A stretch of DNA of 64,000 nt. Origin: Microlunatus soli. GTDB lineage: Bacteria > Actinomycetota > Actinomycetes > Propionibacteriales > Propionibacteriaceae. Within the stretch, counting starts at the first letter, position 1. Every line of letters begins with the position of its first letter. The DNA lies in the NCBI RefSeq assembly GCF_900105385.1, contig NZ_LT629772.1, positions 1,240,001-1,304,000 on the forward strand, given 5' to 3'. Under the pieces are notes generated by a model that saw only the letters and a program-made list of their open reading frames with translations, had not been told where the DNA came from and made no database searches. Position numbers and translations under genes: made by a program. Shown piece by piece: positions 34,964-45,089 of this stretch.

Positions 34964-35602
34964 TCACTTCGGAGCCGGGAAGTTGCACTCGTAGCCGATC
35001 TTGCCGTTGAGCACATCGTCGTACTTGAGGTACTTGCCGGAGACCCAGCCGAAGTCGGAGAAGCCGTCGTTGGTGTCCCGGGCGCCGTAATACCAGGTCC
35101 GGTTGCCGTGCACCGACTGGCTCTGCACCTTGCACCAGGCGATCACCCGCTTGCCCTTCTTCACCGAGCCGGTCCTGGTGTCGGCGGTGCTCGGTCCCTG
35201 CCGGATGCTCAACGGGGCCGTGGTCTTGGTGTAGGTCCCCATGTGCAGGTAGCACTCGCGCGGTGCGGCGCCGACATTCTCCACGTAACGCGCGGAGACC
35301 CAGCGCTGCTTGCCGTGCACCTTGTACCAGAGCTTGTTGCCGCTGACCGTCGTGCCCTTCAGCTTGCAGTCGATGTTGATCACGTCGCCCTTGGCGTAGC
35401 CGGCACCCGACTTCGGCGCGTGGGTGCTCGGCGCGCTGCGCGAGCTCAGACCGATCTTGGCGACCACCTTGCCTTTGGCGGCCGGCTCGACGGTCTGGGC
35501 GTCGGCGTGCGGCGCGGCCAGTCCGAGCGTGGTGACCGCGGCAATCAGCGGTACGCCGACGGCTGCTGCGACCCGGCCGCTGAACTTCATGGACTTCGAC
35601 AT
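34964..35602 (-). CDS. secreted SH3-domain protein
   Basis: The 212-residue precursor starts MSKSMKFSGRVAAAVGVPLI, a signal peptide ending near ADAQT (about residue 36). GGAGAGAG just upstream of ATG 35602 fixes this start over the longer frame. The mature part holds two SH3-like repeats, each with Cys pairs (GYAKGDVINIDCKL, WYKVHGKQRWVSARYVEN; KKGKRVIAWCKVQSQ, WVSGKYLKYDDV). It probably binds the cell wall. No enzyme motif is seen. Confidence 0.75.
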   Translation of the reverse strand: MSKSMKFSGRVAAAVGVPLIAAVTTLGLAAPHADAQTVEPAAKGKVVAKIGLSSRSAPSTHAPKSGAGYAKGDVINIDCKLKGTTVSGNKLWYKVHGKQRWVSARYVENVGAAPRECYLHMGTYTKTTAPLSIRQGPSTADTRTGSVKKGKRVIAWCKVQSQSVHGNRTWYYGARDTNDGFSDFGWVSGKYLKYDDVLNGKIGYECNFPAPK

Positions 35603-36345
35603 CTCTCTCCACCCCTTGTCGGTTTCCTGCACGTTCCCGTGCTTTCAGGTAAAGAGAGTGCGGTCGCGGGCAAAAAGTTGGATCGGATTCCATAACGACC
35701 GGACAACGCGATCGCGAGCGCTCGATCAAGTCCCACCACCTCCGGTGTAGCGGCCATCCGGCCTGCGGACGAGACCCGGCGTCAAGCACCGTTCGTCCAC
35801 GGCTCCGGGACCGCACCGCGACCACGATCCGCCGCACCGCACCACAGCCTTCGATCAGCTGCCCCGGTCGATCGATCGCTCGGGCATCACGCCGCCCGCA
35901 CCGAGACCGACCGAGAAGACCGGTCGACTGCCCGAAAATCCGACCCCGGACACCGGCACCCGCCACGAAAACCCGCCGACTGTCCAAAAATCCGACGCCG
36001 GATCAGCACCGGGCACCCCCTCCCCGCAGGTGGATGGAGGTGCCACGTCCGGCCGGGTCATGACGACCGTCGCCCGGCTCGGTCCGGCCGATCCTCGTCG
36101 CCGGCGTCAGCTCGGTGCGGCCGTGAGCCTGGTCCCGGACGAGCGGTCAGCGCGTGTCCCGCAACTTCGCGGCGTAGCGAGCGGCGTCCGGTGCGTCCGC
36201 CGGCGGCAGCGGAGGGAGTAAGGGCTGGTCCCCTTTTCGACTGACGACACGTCATCGGTGGCGTGCTGGCGCCGGGCAGGAGCCGCGTGGTTGCCGGACA
36301 CGCCACGCTAGTAGTCCCGCTCGATCTGGACCGGGACACAAGTGA
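35603..36345. other. 740-bp region without a convincing gene
   Basis: Open frames here are short and lack start signals or recognisable motifs. The first 100 bp should contain the promoter of the SH3 protein gene. The only structure seen is a direct repeat (35925-36002). The stretch 36030-36345 is high in GC and shows no RNA gene or mobile element. Confidence 0.6.
35925..36002. repeat. two 26-bp direct repeats, 52 bp apart
   Basis: CGACTGCCCGAAAATCCGAC (35925 onward, continuing CCCGGA to 35950) and CGACTGTCCAAAAATCCGAC (35977 onward, continuing GCCGGA to 36002) differ at only 3 of 26 positions. The offset of 52 bp is the same as the period of the array at 11.1 kb, but the sequence is different. 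Confidence 0.65.
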
Positions 36346-37374
36346 TCAGATGATCTGTCGCGGCTCGGCGAAGTGACAGGCGGACGGATGCTCGCTGATC
36401 CCGTCCGGTCGGGTGATCAACTGCGGCTCCTCGACGGTGCAGCGTTCCTGCGCCTTCCAGCAACGGGTGTGGAAGCGGCAGCCACTGGGCGGGTTGGCCG
36501 GGCTCGGCACGTCGCCACTGAGCACGATCTGCTGCTTGTTCTGCCGTTGGGTCGGGTCCGGGACCGGGACGGCCGACAGCAGCGCCTGGGTATAGGGGTG
36601 CGTCGGGTTCTCATAGATCTGCTGATCGTTGCCGATCTCCACCATCTTGCCGAGATACATCACCCCGACCCGGTCGGAGATGTGTCGCACCACCGACAGG
36701 TCGTGGGCGATGAAGACATAAGCCAGCCCGAGCTCACGCTGCAGATCCTTGAGCAGGTTGACCACCTGGGCCTGCACCGACACGTCCAGCGCCGACACCG
36801 GCTCGTCGCAGATGATCACCTTCGGGTTCAGTGCCAGACCGCGGGCGATCCCGATCCGTTGCCGCTGACCACCGGAGAACTGATGCGGATAGCGGTGCAG
36901 GTGCTCGGGATTCAACCCGACCAGTTCCAACAGTTCCTGGACCCGTTGCCGACGCTTGCCGCGCGGCACCACGTCGGGATGGATGTCGAACGGCTCACCG
37001 ACGATCTCGGCGACCGTCTTGCGCGGGTTCAGCGAGGTGTACGGGTCCTGGAAGACGATCTGGATGTCGCGCCGCAGCCGGCGCATCGCGCCGCCCTTCT
37101 GGGAGTACACGTCGACCCCGTCGAAGGTGAGCTTTCCCGCGGTCGGTTCCTCCAGCCGCATCAGCAGCCGGCCCAGGGTCGACTTGCCGCAGCCGGACTC
37201 ACCGACGATGCCGAGAGTCTCGCCCCGGTAGAGCTCGAAGTCCACGCCGTCGACGGCCTTGACGTGTCCGACCGTGTGCCGGAAGACCCCGGACTTGATC
37301 GGGTAATGCTTGACCAGACCCTCGGCCTTCAAGATCACCTCGGTGCCGACCGTCGACTCCGTCGCCTGACTCAT
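36346..37374 (-). CDS. oppF: oligopeptide ABC transporter ATP-binding protein OppF/DppF
   Basis: The 342-residue ATPase has Walker A ([17 protein letters not shown]), the signature [16 protein letters not shown], Walker B ([16 protein letters not shown]) and the C-terminal oligopeptide-transporter extension with the Cys motif [15 protein letters not shown]. It is the second ATPase of the opp operon. Its start overlaps the oppD stop by 4 bp (ATGA). Confidence 0.92.
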   Translation of the reverse strand: MSQATESTVGTEVILKAEGLVKHYPIKSGVFRHTVGHVKAVDGVDFELYRGETLGIVGESGCGKSTLGRLLMRLEEPTAGKLTFDGVDVYSQKGGAMRRLRRDIQIVFQDPYTSLNPRKTVAEIVGEPFDIHPDVVPRGKRRQRVQELLELVGLNPEHLHRYPHQFSGGQRQRIGIARGLALNPKVIICDEPVSALDVSVQAQVVNLLKDLQRELGLAYVFIAHDLSVVRHISDRVGVMYLGKMVEIGNDQQIYENPTHPYTQALLSAVPVPDPTQRQNKQQIVLSGDVPSPANPPSGCRFHTRCWKAQERCTVEEPQLITRPDGISEHPSACHFAEPRQII

Positions 37375-38441
37375 GAGGCGTCACCTTCCGGTTCCACTCG
37401 ACCTTCTGCGAGTACGTCCTGGGCAAAATGACAGGCCGACCGTCGGTCCCGGCCGACCTCGAGCAGCGCCGGCGGTTCACCCTCCCGGCACACGTCCTGG
37501 GCATAGCGACAGCGCGGATTGAACGGGCAGCCGGCGGGGATCCTGGTCAGATTCGGCGGCAGTCCGCCGATCGCCGACAGTTGTTGGCCCTTCAGGTCCA
37601 GTCGCGGGATCGACTCCAACAAACCCTTCGTGTACGGATGCGCCGGCGCCCGGTAGAGGTCGAAGACGTCGGACTCCTCGACGATCCGGCCGGCGTACAT
37701 CACCGCGATCCGATCGGCCACGTCGGCGACCACACCGAGGTCGTGGGTGATCAGGATCATGCCCATCTTCCGTTCTTCCTGGAGCTCGGCGAGCAGGTCC
37801 ATGATCTGGGCCTGCACCGTCACGTCCAGTGCGGTGGTGGGCTCGTCGGCGATCAACACCGCCGGGTCGAGCGCGATCGCCATCGCGATCATGATCCGCT
37901 GCCGCATACCGCCGGAGAACTGATGCGGGTACGCCTTCACCCGTTGCCGGGCGCCGGGGATCTGGACCCGTTCCATCAGCCCGACGGCTCGTTGCAACGC
38001 GTCGGACTTGTTCATACCGCGATGCTTGCGGAACATCTCGGCGATCTGCCAGCCGACCGGGAAGACCGGATTCAGCGCGCTCAGCGCGTCCTGGAAGACC
38101 ATCGAGATCTCCGGCCCGCGGATCTGCCGGCGTTGCGCCTCCGGCAGCCGCAGGATGTCGGTGCCGCAGTAACGGACCTGGCCACCGGTGATGAAGCCGG
38201 GCGGGCTGTCCAGGATGCCCATGATCGCCTGCGCGGTGACCGACTTGCCCGACCCGGACTCGCCGAGGATCGCCAGGGTCTGGCCCTGGCTGAGGTCGAA
38301 GTTGACCCCGTTGATCGCGTGCGCGATCCCGTCCCTGGTACGGAATTCGACCTGCAATTCGTCGATCTCCAGCAGCAGGCCGTCCGGGCCCGGCTTCCAC
38401 CGCTTGCCGAGGGTTTCGGCCTGCTCGAGTGTGTTGCTCAT
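37371..38441 (-). CDS. oppD: oligopeptide ABC transporter ATP-binding protein OppD/DppD
   Basis: The 356-residue ATPase contains Walker A ([17 protein letters not shown]), signature [16 protein letters not shown], Walker B ([16 protein letters not shown]) and the C-terminal [18 protein letters not shown] 38441 is chosen because GGGAGAG lies about 9 nt upstream; a GTG at 38450 is too close to that site. OppD pairs with OppF to power peptide import. Confidence 0.92.
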   Translation of the reverse strand: MSNTLEQAETLGKRWKPGPDGLLLEIDELQVEFRTRDGIAHAINGVNFDLSQGQTLAILGESGSGKSVTAQAIMGILDSPPGFITGGQVRYCGTDILRLPEAQRRQIRGPEISMVFQDALSALNPVFPVGWQIAEMFRKHRGMNKSDALQRAVGLMERVQIPGARQRVKAYPHQFSGGMRQRIMIAMAIALDPAVLIADEPTTALDVTVQAQIMDLLAELQEERKMGMILITHDLGVVADVADRIAVMYAGRIVEESDVFDLYRAPAHPYTKGLLESIPRLDLKGQQLSAIGGLPPNLTRIPAGCPFNPRCRYAQDVCREGEPPALLEVGRDRRSACHFAQDVLAEGRVEPEGDAS

Positions 38442-38502
38442 GGTCGGCACTCTCCCAACCTCGTGATCATCGCCCGGTGCGTCATCTGGCTCTCCTCGAT
38501 CA

Positions 38503-39435
38503 TCAACGCAGCCTCGGATCGAGAGCGTCGCGGACCGCGTCGCCGAGCATGATGAAGGCCAGCACGGCCACCGACAGGAAGAGACTCGGGAACAGCAGCA
38601 TGTGCGGCGCAGCCCGGATCAAGCCGATCCCGGAAGCGGCCGAGATCGCCACACCCCAGGAGTCGATCGGCGGCTGGAAGCCGATGCCGAGGAAGGACAG
38701 CGTCGCCTCGACACCCATGTAGACGCCCAGGTTGATCGTCGACACCACGATCGCCGGCGCCATCGCGTTCGGCACCACGTGGGAGAAGATGATCCTGAAG
38801 CCACCGGCGCCGAGCGCCCGAGCCGACTGGATGAAGTCGTTCGGCAGCACCTGCAGCACGCTGGACCGCATGATCCGGGCGACCGTCGGCCAGCCCAGCA
38901 CCGACAGGATGAAGACGATCCGGCCGACCTGCAGGGCGTACGGATCGTCCGGGTCGGACGGGAACTGGTAGAGGAACAGCAGACCACCGAGCAGCAGCGG
39001 GAAGGCCATGAAGATCTCGCCGAGCCGCTGCAGCACCGCATCCAGCCAGCCGCCGAAGAACGCTGCCAAGACGCCCATCAAGCTGCCGAAGACCAAGGTC
39101 ATCAGGGCCGAACCGGCTCCCACCAGGATCGAGGACCGCGCACCGTAGACAGTCTTGGCGTACACATCGGCACCCTGGCCGTCCATCCCGAACGGATGTC
39201 CGGACGACGGTGGTTGCCGTGCCTTGGACAGGTCGGCGAAGCCGGGATCGACCGAGGTGAACAGTTGCGGGACGACGGTCAACGCGAGGAAGAAGATGAT
39301 CAGCACAGCCGAGATCCAGAAGATCGGGCTGCGGCGCAGTTGATACCAGGCATCAGCCCAGGCCGAGCGGGCCTTGGGTGCCTTCACCAGCTCCTCGGTC
39401 CCGGGTGCGGACTGGATCTGCATCTGGTCAGTCAT
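38503..39435 (-). CDS. oppC: oligopeptide ABC transporter permease OppC
   Basis: A 310-residue permease with the N-terminal OppC region (SAWADAWYQLRRSPIFWISA), FGMDGQGADVYAKTVYGARS and the EAA loop ARALGAGGFRIIFSHVVPNA. Six membrane helices are visible, including VLIIFFLALTVVPQLF. It forms the channel with OppB. The roughly 60-bp gap to oppD has no obvious signal. Confidence 0.92.
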   Translation of the reverse strand: MTDQMQIQSAPGTEELVKAPKARSAWADAWYQLRRSPIFWISAVLIIFFLALTVVPQLFTSVDPGFADLSKARQPPSSGHPFGMDGQGADVYAKTVYGARSSILVGAGSALMTLVFGSLMGVLAAFFGGWLDAVLQRLGEIFMAFPLLLGGLLFLYQFPSDPDDPYALQVGRIVFILSVLGWPTVARIMRSSVLQVLPNDFIQSARALGAGGFRIIFSHVVPNAMAPAIVVSTINLGVYMGVEATLSFLGIGFQPPIDSWGVAISAASGIGLIRAAPHMLLFPSLFLSVAVLAFIMLGDAVRDALDPRLR

Positions 39436-39482
39436 CGCCCCTCCTCGTCGCTGCGCCCGCTGCCTTCACCGGTGGTCGGCGC

Positions 39483-40403
39483 CTAGTCATTGCTGATCCG
39501 GGGGTCCAGGACGCCGTACAGGATGTCGACGACGAGATTGGCCAGCAGGTAGACCAGCACCAGCACCAGCACCGCGCCGACGACGGAGACACCGTCCTTC
39601 TGGTTGATGCTGCGGAAGATGAAGAACCCGATGCCGTTGATGTTGAAGATCCGCTCGGTGACGATCGCGCCGCCCATCAGCGCGCCCACGTCGGTGCCGA
39701 TCTGGGTGACCACCGGGATCAGCGAGTTCCGCAGGGTGTGCACCCCGATCACCCGGCCCGGTGCCAAGCCCTTGGCCCGCGCGGTCCGGACGTAGTCGGA
39801 ACGGATGTTCTCCACCAGGCTGGTCCGGGTCAGCCGTGCCACGTAGGCGATCTGCAGCGACCCCAGGACGAAGCCGGGTAACAACAACTCGTACAGGGTC
39901 CCGTTCGATGCGGTGACCGGGAAGAGTTCCCAGCGCACTCCGAACAGCAGCTGCGCAACCGAGCCCAGCACGAAGATCGGGATCGAGATCACGAACAGGC
40001 TGGAGACGGTCACCAGGTAGTCCAGGAACCGGCCCTTGAAGACGCCGGCCAGGACGCCGGCCACGATGCCGATGACGATCTCACAGAGCAGCGCGATGAT
40101 CGCCAGCTTGATCGTGGTCGGATACCGGATCGCCAGCTCGTGGACGACGCTGTTGCCGTAGAAGTTGGTGCCGAGATCGCCGTGCAACAGCTTGCCCAGA
40201 TAGAGCACGTACTGCTGCCACAGTGGCTTGTCCAAGTTGTACTCGGCATTGAATTTTGCCACGTACGCGGCCGGGCACGGCCGCTGGCCGCAGCGGCCGG
40301 AGGCCGGATCCCCCAGTGCGAACACCGCCGCGTACAGCAGAAAGATCGCACCGAGCAGTACCGGGATCATCTGAAGGATCCGGCGGACGATGTAACTGAT
40401 CAC
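39483..40403 (-). CDS. oppB: oligopeptide ABC transporter permease OppB
   Basis: A 306-residue permease starting MISYIVRRILQMIPVLLGAI. It has the family segment LGDLGTNFYGNSVV-like (GDLGTNFYG), the EAA loop RTARAKGLAPGRVIGVHTLR and six helices. An extracytoplasmic Cys pair (SGRCGQRPCPAAY) follows helix 1. It comes after oppA, separated by a stem-loop. Confidence 0.92.
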   Translation of the reverse strand: MISYIVRRILQMIPVLLGAIFLLYAAVFALGDPASGRCGQRPCPAAYVAKFNAEYNLDKPLWQQYVLYLGKLLHGDLGTNFYGNSVVHELAIRYPTTIKLAIIALLCEIVIGIVAGVLAGVFKGRFLDYLVTVSSLFVISIPIFVLGSVAQLLFGVRWELFPVTASNGTLYELLLPGFVLGSLQIAYVARLTRTSLVENIRSDYVRTARAKGLAPGRVIGVHTLRNSLIPVVTQIGTDVGALMGGAIVTERIFNINGIGFFIFRSINQKDGVSVVGAVLVLVLVYLLANLVVDILYGVLDPRISND

Positions 40404-40502
40404 GCCTTACCACCTACACAGGGAATAGCTCCCACCAGCGGCGGGAATGCTCCGTCGGTCATCACAGACCCTAGACACGCAGAGGGAACGGCTCGGCACG
40501 GA

Positions 40503-40539
40503 TGTGGCGATCCGGCAGGTACTTCACCGGATCGCCACA
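40503..40539 (-). promoter_or_regulatory. 13-bp stem-loop between oppA and oppB
   Basis: TGTGGCGATCCGG pairs perfectly with CCGGATCGCCACA around an 11-nt loop. It lies 39 bp after the oppA stop and about 100 bp before oppB. It has no U-tract. The position is typical of structures that protect the binding-protein mRNA or partly stop transcription, so that OppA is made in excess over the permease. Confidence 0.65.
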
Positions 40540-40577
40540 CCGTACTACCGTGCTGGTCCCCGCTGTGCAGGCGGTTG

Positions 40578-42239
40578 TTACTGCTTGACCGTGATCGAGG
40601 TGTAGTCCAGGACACCGAAGGCGTTCACCTGGACGTTGGCCACCCGATCCGACCAGCCGACGACCGCGTCGTCGGTCCAGGTCGGGAAGGCCGGCACGTC
40701 CTTGACCAACAGCGCCTCGGCCTGCTGGTAGAGCTTGTTGGCCTGATCGGTGTCCGGAGCGGCGGCCGCCTGCGACAGCAGCTTGTTGAACTCCGGGTTG
40801 TTGTAGCGAGCGTCGTTGCTGGCCGCACCCTTGGCGTAGATCGGTGCCAGGAAGTTCTCGATCGACGGGTAGTCCATCTGCCAGCCGGAGCGGAAGATGC
40901 CGTTCAGCTCACGATTGTTCAGCTCGTCCCGCAGCGTCTTGAAGTCCGGCTCGATCTTGGCCGCACACTTGACGCCCAGGTTGTTCTTCAGCTGGTTGCA
41001 GACCGCCTCGGCCATCGGCTGGTGGCCGCCGTCCTGGTTGACCGCAAAGGTCAGCGTGCCCTTGTAGCCGCCGGCCTCGGTGTACAGCTGCTTGGCCTTG
41101 GCCGCATCGAAGACGCAGAGGTCACCGCAGGCGTCCTTCTTGTAACCGTCGACGACCGGCGAGACGAAGCTGTCGGCCGCGGTCGAGCGTCCGTTGTAGA
41201 TCTGCTTGGTGATCTCGTCCCGGTTGATCGCCTTGGAGATCGCCTCACGCATCTTGACGTTCTTCAACTGCGGGTCGTTCGGCGAGAACGCGATAGCCTG
41301 GATGACGCCCTGCGGCTGCTTCAGCCAACGATCGGGCAGCTCGCTCTGGTAGGCGTTACCGACCAGCCGGTCCGGCGGGATGATGTCGGTGTAGTCGAGC
41401 TGGTTGGCCACGACGTCGTTGTAGGCGGCGTTCGGGTCGTTGTAGATCTTGAACGTGATCTTGTCGACCTTGCCACCGAACTTGCCCGAATAGTCCGGGT
41501 TCTTGCTCAGTGTGATCGCGGTGTCGGAAACGCTGTCGACCTTGAACGGCCCGGCTCCGATCGGCTTGGTCTTGAACGAGTCCGGGTCCTTGAAGAAGGA
41601 GTCGGGCTGCGGTGCGAATGCCGTGTAGCCCAACCGGACCGGCAGGTTGGAGACCTTCTCACTGGTCTTGATGCTGAAGGTGTAGTCGTCGACGACCTTC
41701 AGGCCGGTCAGCTTGTCGGTCTTGGCCGGCTTGGCGTCACAGTCCGGTTCGCCGTCCTTGCCCGCACCGCACTGGGTGTCGGCGTAGCCCTCGACCGGCT
41801 CGAAGAAGTACGAGCCCTGCTGCCCGTTGACCCCGGCAGCGGTGTAGTTCCAGGCATCGACGAAGTTCTTCGCCTTGACCTCGGTGCCGTCGGAGAACTT
41901 GTAGCCCTTCTTGATCTTGATCGTGAAGTTCTGGTTGTCCGAGGTGTCGATGCTCTCGGCAATGTCGTTCTCCGGAGCCGCGGTCTTGGCGTTGTAGTGC
42001 ACCAGCCGGGAGACGAACGCGTCCAGGATGTTGCCGCCGCAGACCTCGGCGGTGTTCCCCGCCACCAGCGGATTCTGTGGGGTGCAGCCACGCAGCGAGA
42101 TCTCGCCGCCGGCTCCCCCTGCTCCGCCGCCCTCGTTGCCGCTTCCGGTCCCTGACCCGCCGCCACCACAAGCGGCTGCAACCAGAGTGACTGCTGCCAT
42201 CCCCACTGCAGCAGCCATCGCGCGAGTGCGTCCTCGCAT
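40578..42239 (-). CDS. oppA: oligopeptide ABC transporter substrate-binding lipoprotein OppA
   Basis: A 553-residue solute-binding protein (SBP family 5). The N-terminus MRGRTRAMAAAVGMAAVTLV leads to the lipobox LVAAAC with a Gly-rich linker after the Cys. Family features are TSDNQNFTIKIKKGYKFSDG, LPDRWLKQPQGVIQAIAFSP and MREAISKAINRDEI. ATG 42239 has AAGGAGGA 6 nt upstream; a longer frame adds 61 residues with no signal peptide. It binds peptides for OppBCDF. Confidence 0.93.
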   Translation of the reverse strand: MRGRTRAMAAAVGMAAVTLVAAACGGGGSGTGSGNEGGGAGGAGGEISLRGCTPQNPLVAGNTAEVCGGNILDAFVSRLVHYNAKTAAPENDIAESIDTSDNQNFTIKIKKGYKFSDGTEVKAKNFVDAWNYTAAGVNGQQGSYFFEPVEGYADTQCGAGKDGEPDCDAKPAKTDKLTGLKVVDDYTFSIKTSEKVSNLPVRLGYTAFAPQPDSFFKDPDSFKTKPIGAGPFKVDSVSDTAITLSKNPDYSGKFGGKVDKITFKIYNDPNAAYNDVVANQLDYTDIIPPDRLVGNAYQSELPDRWLKQPQGVIQAIAFSPNDPQLKNVKMREAISKAINRDEITKQIYNGRSTAADSFVSPVVDGYKKDACGDLCVFDAAKAKQLYTEAGGYKGTLTFAVNQDGGHQPMAEAVCNQLKNNLGVKCAAKIEPDFKTLRDELNNRELNGIFRSGWQMDYPSIENFLAPIYAKGAASNDARYNNPEFNKLLSQAAAAPDTDQANKLYQQAEALLVKDVPAFPTWTDDAVVGWSDRVANVQVNAFGVLDYTSITVKQ

Positions 42240-42259
42240 GGATGTCCTCCTTGGTCCAA

Positions 42260-42320
42260 CGCTCGGATCTCGAGCGCCTGGATGTGCGGCAGCACACCGT
42301 TGTGCCCGACGCTGCCGCAC
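42260..42320 (-). promoter_or_regulatory. two hairpins in the oppA leader
   Basis: GTGCGGCAGC (42284-42293) pairs with GCTGCCGCAC (42311-42320) around 17 nt, and CGCTCG (42260-42265) pairs with CGAGCG (42271-42276) around 5 nt. Both lie between the probable start site and the oppA ribosome site. They could control translation or mRNA stability; no known riboswitch class is recognised. Confidence 0.5.
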
Positions 42321-42502
42321 GTCTGATTGGGTAACTTGTAACCGCAACCCTGACACCGGGGCAAGCCGGTGACGCAGCGCCGGGCAACAAGAAACCTGAT
42401 TGTGACCTGGGACTCTACGCAAAGAATCACCGGCATTCCAAGCTGCGACGGTTCAAACTCAGCGAACCAGCGGACATTCCTGGTGAGACCTTCGGGCCAC
42501 CA

Positions 42503-45061
42503 TCACCCGCTGAAACGATCCACCGACGCCAGTGCCCGCCGCAGACCGTCGACCTCGTCGGCCACCGCCCGCCGGATCACCGCCGGCGTCCCGGACGCCG
42601 CCAGCAGTTCCTCGGTCGCCGTCAGCACCCGGTGCTCGGTCACCGCCAGCGGGAAGGCCAGTGCCGGTAGCCGGCCGAGTGCCCAACCGCTGCGGAAGTC
42701 GGCCGTCCTGGTGATGTCGCGGAAGAAGCTGACCGCATAGTCCCGGGTGAGTTCGACCTGTTCGGCCGAGTAGCCGAACATCGCCTCAGCGGTCGCGTAC
42801 AACTCGTAGGCCGACGTATCGGACGGTTCGACCAGCAGCCGGTACGCCGCCGCCTTCGCTTCGGCGGTCGGCAGCGCGGCGCGTGCCCGGGCGGCGTTGA
42901 CCGCCGCCGCGGAGGACTGATCGGCGGCCAGCGTCTCGGCGATGACGTCCGGCCGATCGGACAGCGAACAGATCCGGGTGACCAGCTGCCAGGTCAGCTC
43001 CGGATCCAGGTCCAGACCGGGCGGCAGGTCGGCGTGCCGGCGCCAGCCGTCCAATCGATCGACGTCGGCACTGCTGCCGATCACCGTCCGGAAGGCGACC
43101 AACTGGCGGTCCGATCCGGGTTCGGCGGCGGCCACCATCGACGACGCCAGCCGGTTGACCGATGCCAGCCGGTCGGCGCGCTGCGGGACCGGCGCGTACG
43201 AACCGGCAAGATCACGGGCCGCGTAGCGCAGCAGCAGGCTGGCGATCACGTCCTCGACCTCGTCCCCGAGCTGCTCGGTGATCATGGACAGGGCAGCACG
43301 CGGATCGGTCTCGGCGTCGCGGACCTGATCACGCAGACTGTTCCAGATCGTCACCCGGGTGGCGCCATCGGTGATCTTGCTCACCAGACCGGTGATCGAC
43401 GTCCAGTCGGCCGCGTCGAATCTGATCTTGGCCCAGGTCTCGTCCTGGATGTCGGGGATCATCGCCACCGCCGCGGACGGCCGGCCGACCGCGACACCAA
43501 GATCACCGACGATCACCCGCTGGGAGTCGAGCCGTTCACCGGCAGCGGAGAACGCCCCGACCTCGACACTGTGGCTGCGGTCGGCCGGGCGGTCGACGGG
43601 CGCCACCCGGACCAGTTCCTGATCACCACCGGCGAGGCGACGGACCGCGAGGGTGTCGACGCCGGCGGTCAGCAACCATTCCTTGGACCAGCGTTCGAGA
43701 TCGACGCCACCGGCCTCGGTCCAGGCCGCCAGCAGTTCGGCGAATTCTGCATTGCCGAAGGCGTACTCGGCGAAGTAGTGCCGCAGGCCACCCAGAAAGA
43801 TCTCGTCGCCCAGGTAGCTCGCCAACTGGCGGAGCACCGCAGCGCCCTTGGCGTAGGAGATGCCGTCGAAGTTCTGCAGCGCGGTGGCGGCATCAGCGGC
43901 GCCGTTGCCGGCGACCGGGTGGGTCGCATCGGATTGATCGGCGGCATAGCCCCAGGCCTTGCGGACGATCCCGAACTCGGTCCACAGCGGATAGTCGGTG
44001 GCAGCGGTCGCGCACCGGTGGGCCATGTATTCGGCGAACGACTCGTTCAGCCACAGATCGTCCCACCACCGCATCGTGACCAGGTCACCGAACCACTGGT
44101 GGGCCATCTCGTGGGCGATCACTCCGGCTCGGCTGGCCCGCTCGGCCACCGTCGCCCGGGACCGGTAGATGAAGGAGTCCCGGAAGGTCACGCAGCCCGG
44201 GTTCTCCATCGCACCGGCGTTGAAGTCGGGCACGAAGGCCTGGTGGTATTCACCGAACGGATATCGGACGCCGAAGATGTCGTGGTAGTAGTCGAAGCAC
44301 TGCGCGGTGACGGTGAAGATGTCGTCGGCCTCCCGCTGCAACGCCTCACCGAGTGACGCCCGGACGTGGATCCCGCACCGGATCCCGTCGTGCTCGGTGT
44401 AGAGCGAGGCGTACGGTCCCGCCACCAGCGTGACGAAGTAGGTCGACAGCGGCTCCGGCGGTTCGATCCGCCACCGCAGTCCGGCACCGGAGAGCCCTGA
44501 GCCTGTCGAAGACGTGTCCTGAGCTTGTCGACGAGGCGTCTCCTCCCCCACCCGCACCGACGGGCCGTTGCCGTGCACCGTCCAGTCCTCCGGCGCGAGC
44601 ACCTCCAGGACGTAGCGCGACTTCAGGTCCGGCTGATCAAAACAACCGAACCAGCGGGGCGCGGCGTCCAGGAAGCTCATGCCATAGAGATAGACGTTGC
44701 CGTCGGCCGGGTCGACGTGCCGGTGCAACCCCTCGCCATCGCTGGAGTAGGCCATCACACCGTCGACCACGACCGTGTTGCGGGCCTGCAGGCCGGTCAA
44801 CGCGATCCTGCCGTCGTGCCAGCCGGCGGGGTCGATCCGCTGACCGTTCAGGGTGACCGCGTTCAGCCGGATCCCCTTGAAATCAAGGAACGTCGCCGAG
44901 TCGACGACCGCGTCGAAGTCGATCGTGGTCACCGATCCGAACTCGCCGTCACGTTCCCCTGCCGGGTCGGCTCCGACCATCAGATCGAGAGCGACATGCG
45001 TGTCCCGAACAGTGATCAACTTCGCACGTTCGCGCGCTTCGGCATGGGTCAGGCTCGGCAT
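42503..45061 (-). CDS. pepN: aminopeptidase N
   Basis: An M1 metallopeptidase of 852 residues that cleaves N-terminal residues from peptides. It has the exopeptidase motif GAMENPG, zinc motif HEMAHQWFGDLVTMRWWDD with the downstream Glu in LNESFAEYMA, and the ERAP1-like C-terminal domain. ATG 45061 is 7 nt after TAGCGT. An unusual stretch near residue 180 (RQAQDTSSTGSGLSG) is encoded by two copies of a dispersed 17-bp repeat at 44495-44533. It lies beside the opp operon, fitting a role in using imported peptides. Confidence 0.92.
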   Translation of the reverse strand: MPSLTHAEARERAKLITVRDTHVALDLMVGADPAGERDGEFGSVTTIDFDAVVDSATFLDFKGIRLNAVTLNGQRIDPAGWHDGRIALTGLQARNTVVVDGVMAYSSDGEGLHRHVDPADGNVYLYGMSFLDAAPRWFGCFDQPDLKSRYVLEVLAPEDWTVHGNGPSVRVGEETPRRQAQDTSSTGSGLSGAGLRWRIEPPEPLSTYFVTLVAGPYASLYTEHDGIRCGIHVRASLGEALQREADDIFTVTAQCFDYYHDIFGVRYPFGEYHQAFVPDFNAGAMENPGCVTFRDSFIYRSRATVAERASRAGVIAHEMAHQWFGDLVTMRWWDDLWLNESFAEYMAHRCATAATDYPLWTEFGIVRKAWGYAADQSDATHPVAGNGAADAATALQNFDGISYAKGAAVLRQLASYLGDEIFLGGLRHYFAEYAFGNAEFAELLAAWTEAGGVDLERWSKEWLLTAGVDTLAVRRLAGGDQELVRVAPVDRPADRSHSVEVGAFSAAGERLDSQRVIVGDLGVAVGRPSAAVAMIPDIQDETWAKIRFDAADWTSITGLVSKITDGATRVTIWNSLRDQVRDAETDPRAALSMITEQLGDEVEDVIASLLLRYAARDLAGSYAPVPQRADRLASVNRLASSMVAAAEPGSDRQLVAFRTVIGSSADVDRLDGWRRHADLPPGLDLDPELTWQLVTRICSLSDRPDVIAETLAADQSSAAAVNAARARAALPTAEAKAAAYRLLVEPSDTSAYELYATAEAMFGYSAEQVELTRDYAVSFFRDITRTADFRSGWALGRLPALAFPLAVTEHRVLTATEELLAASGTPAVIRRAVADEVDGLRRALASVDRFSG
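44495..44533. repeat. dispersed CCTGAGCCTGTCGAAG repeats inside pepN
   Basis: CCCTGAGCCTGTCGAAG (44495-44511) and TCCTGAGCTTGTCGACG (44517-44533) lie in the same direction within the pepN coding sequence. They keep the frame and encode a Ser/Thr/Gly-rich insert in a surface loop position between conserved segments. Confidence 0.7.
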
Positions 45062-45068
45062 GCGGGCG

Positions 45069-45074
45069 ACGCTA
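45069..45074 (-). promoter_or_regulatory. -10 element TAGCGT for pepN
   Basis: On the minus strand TAGCGT is followed by 7 nt and the pepN ATG, a leaderless arrangement. Confidence 0.45.
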
Positions 45075-45089
45075 CCGCATGATGTGATC

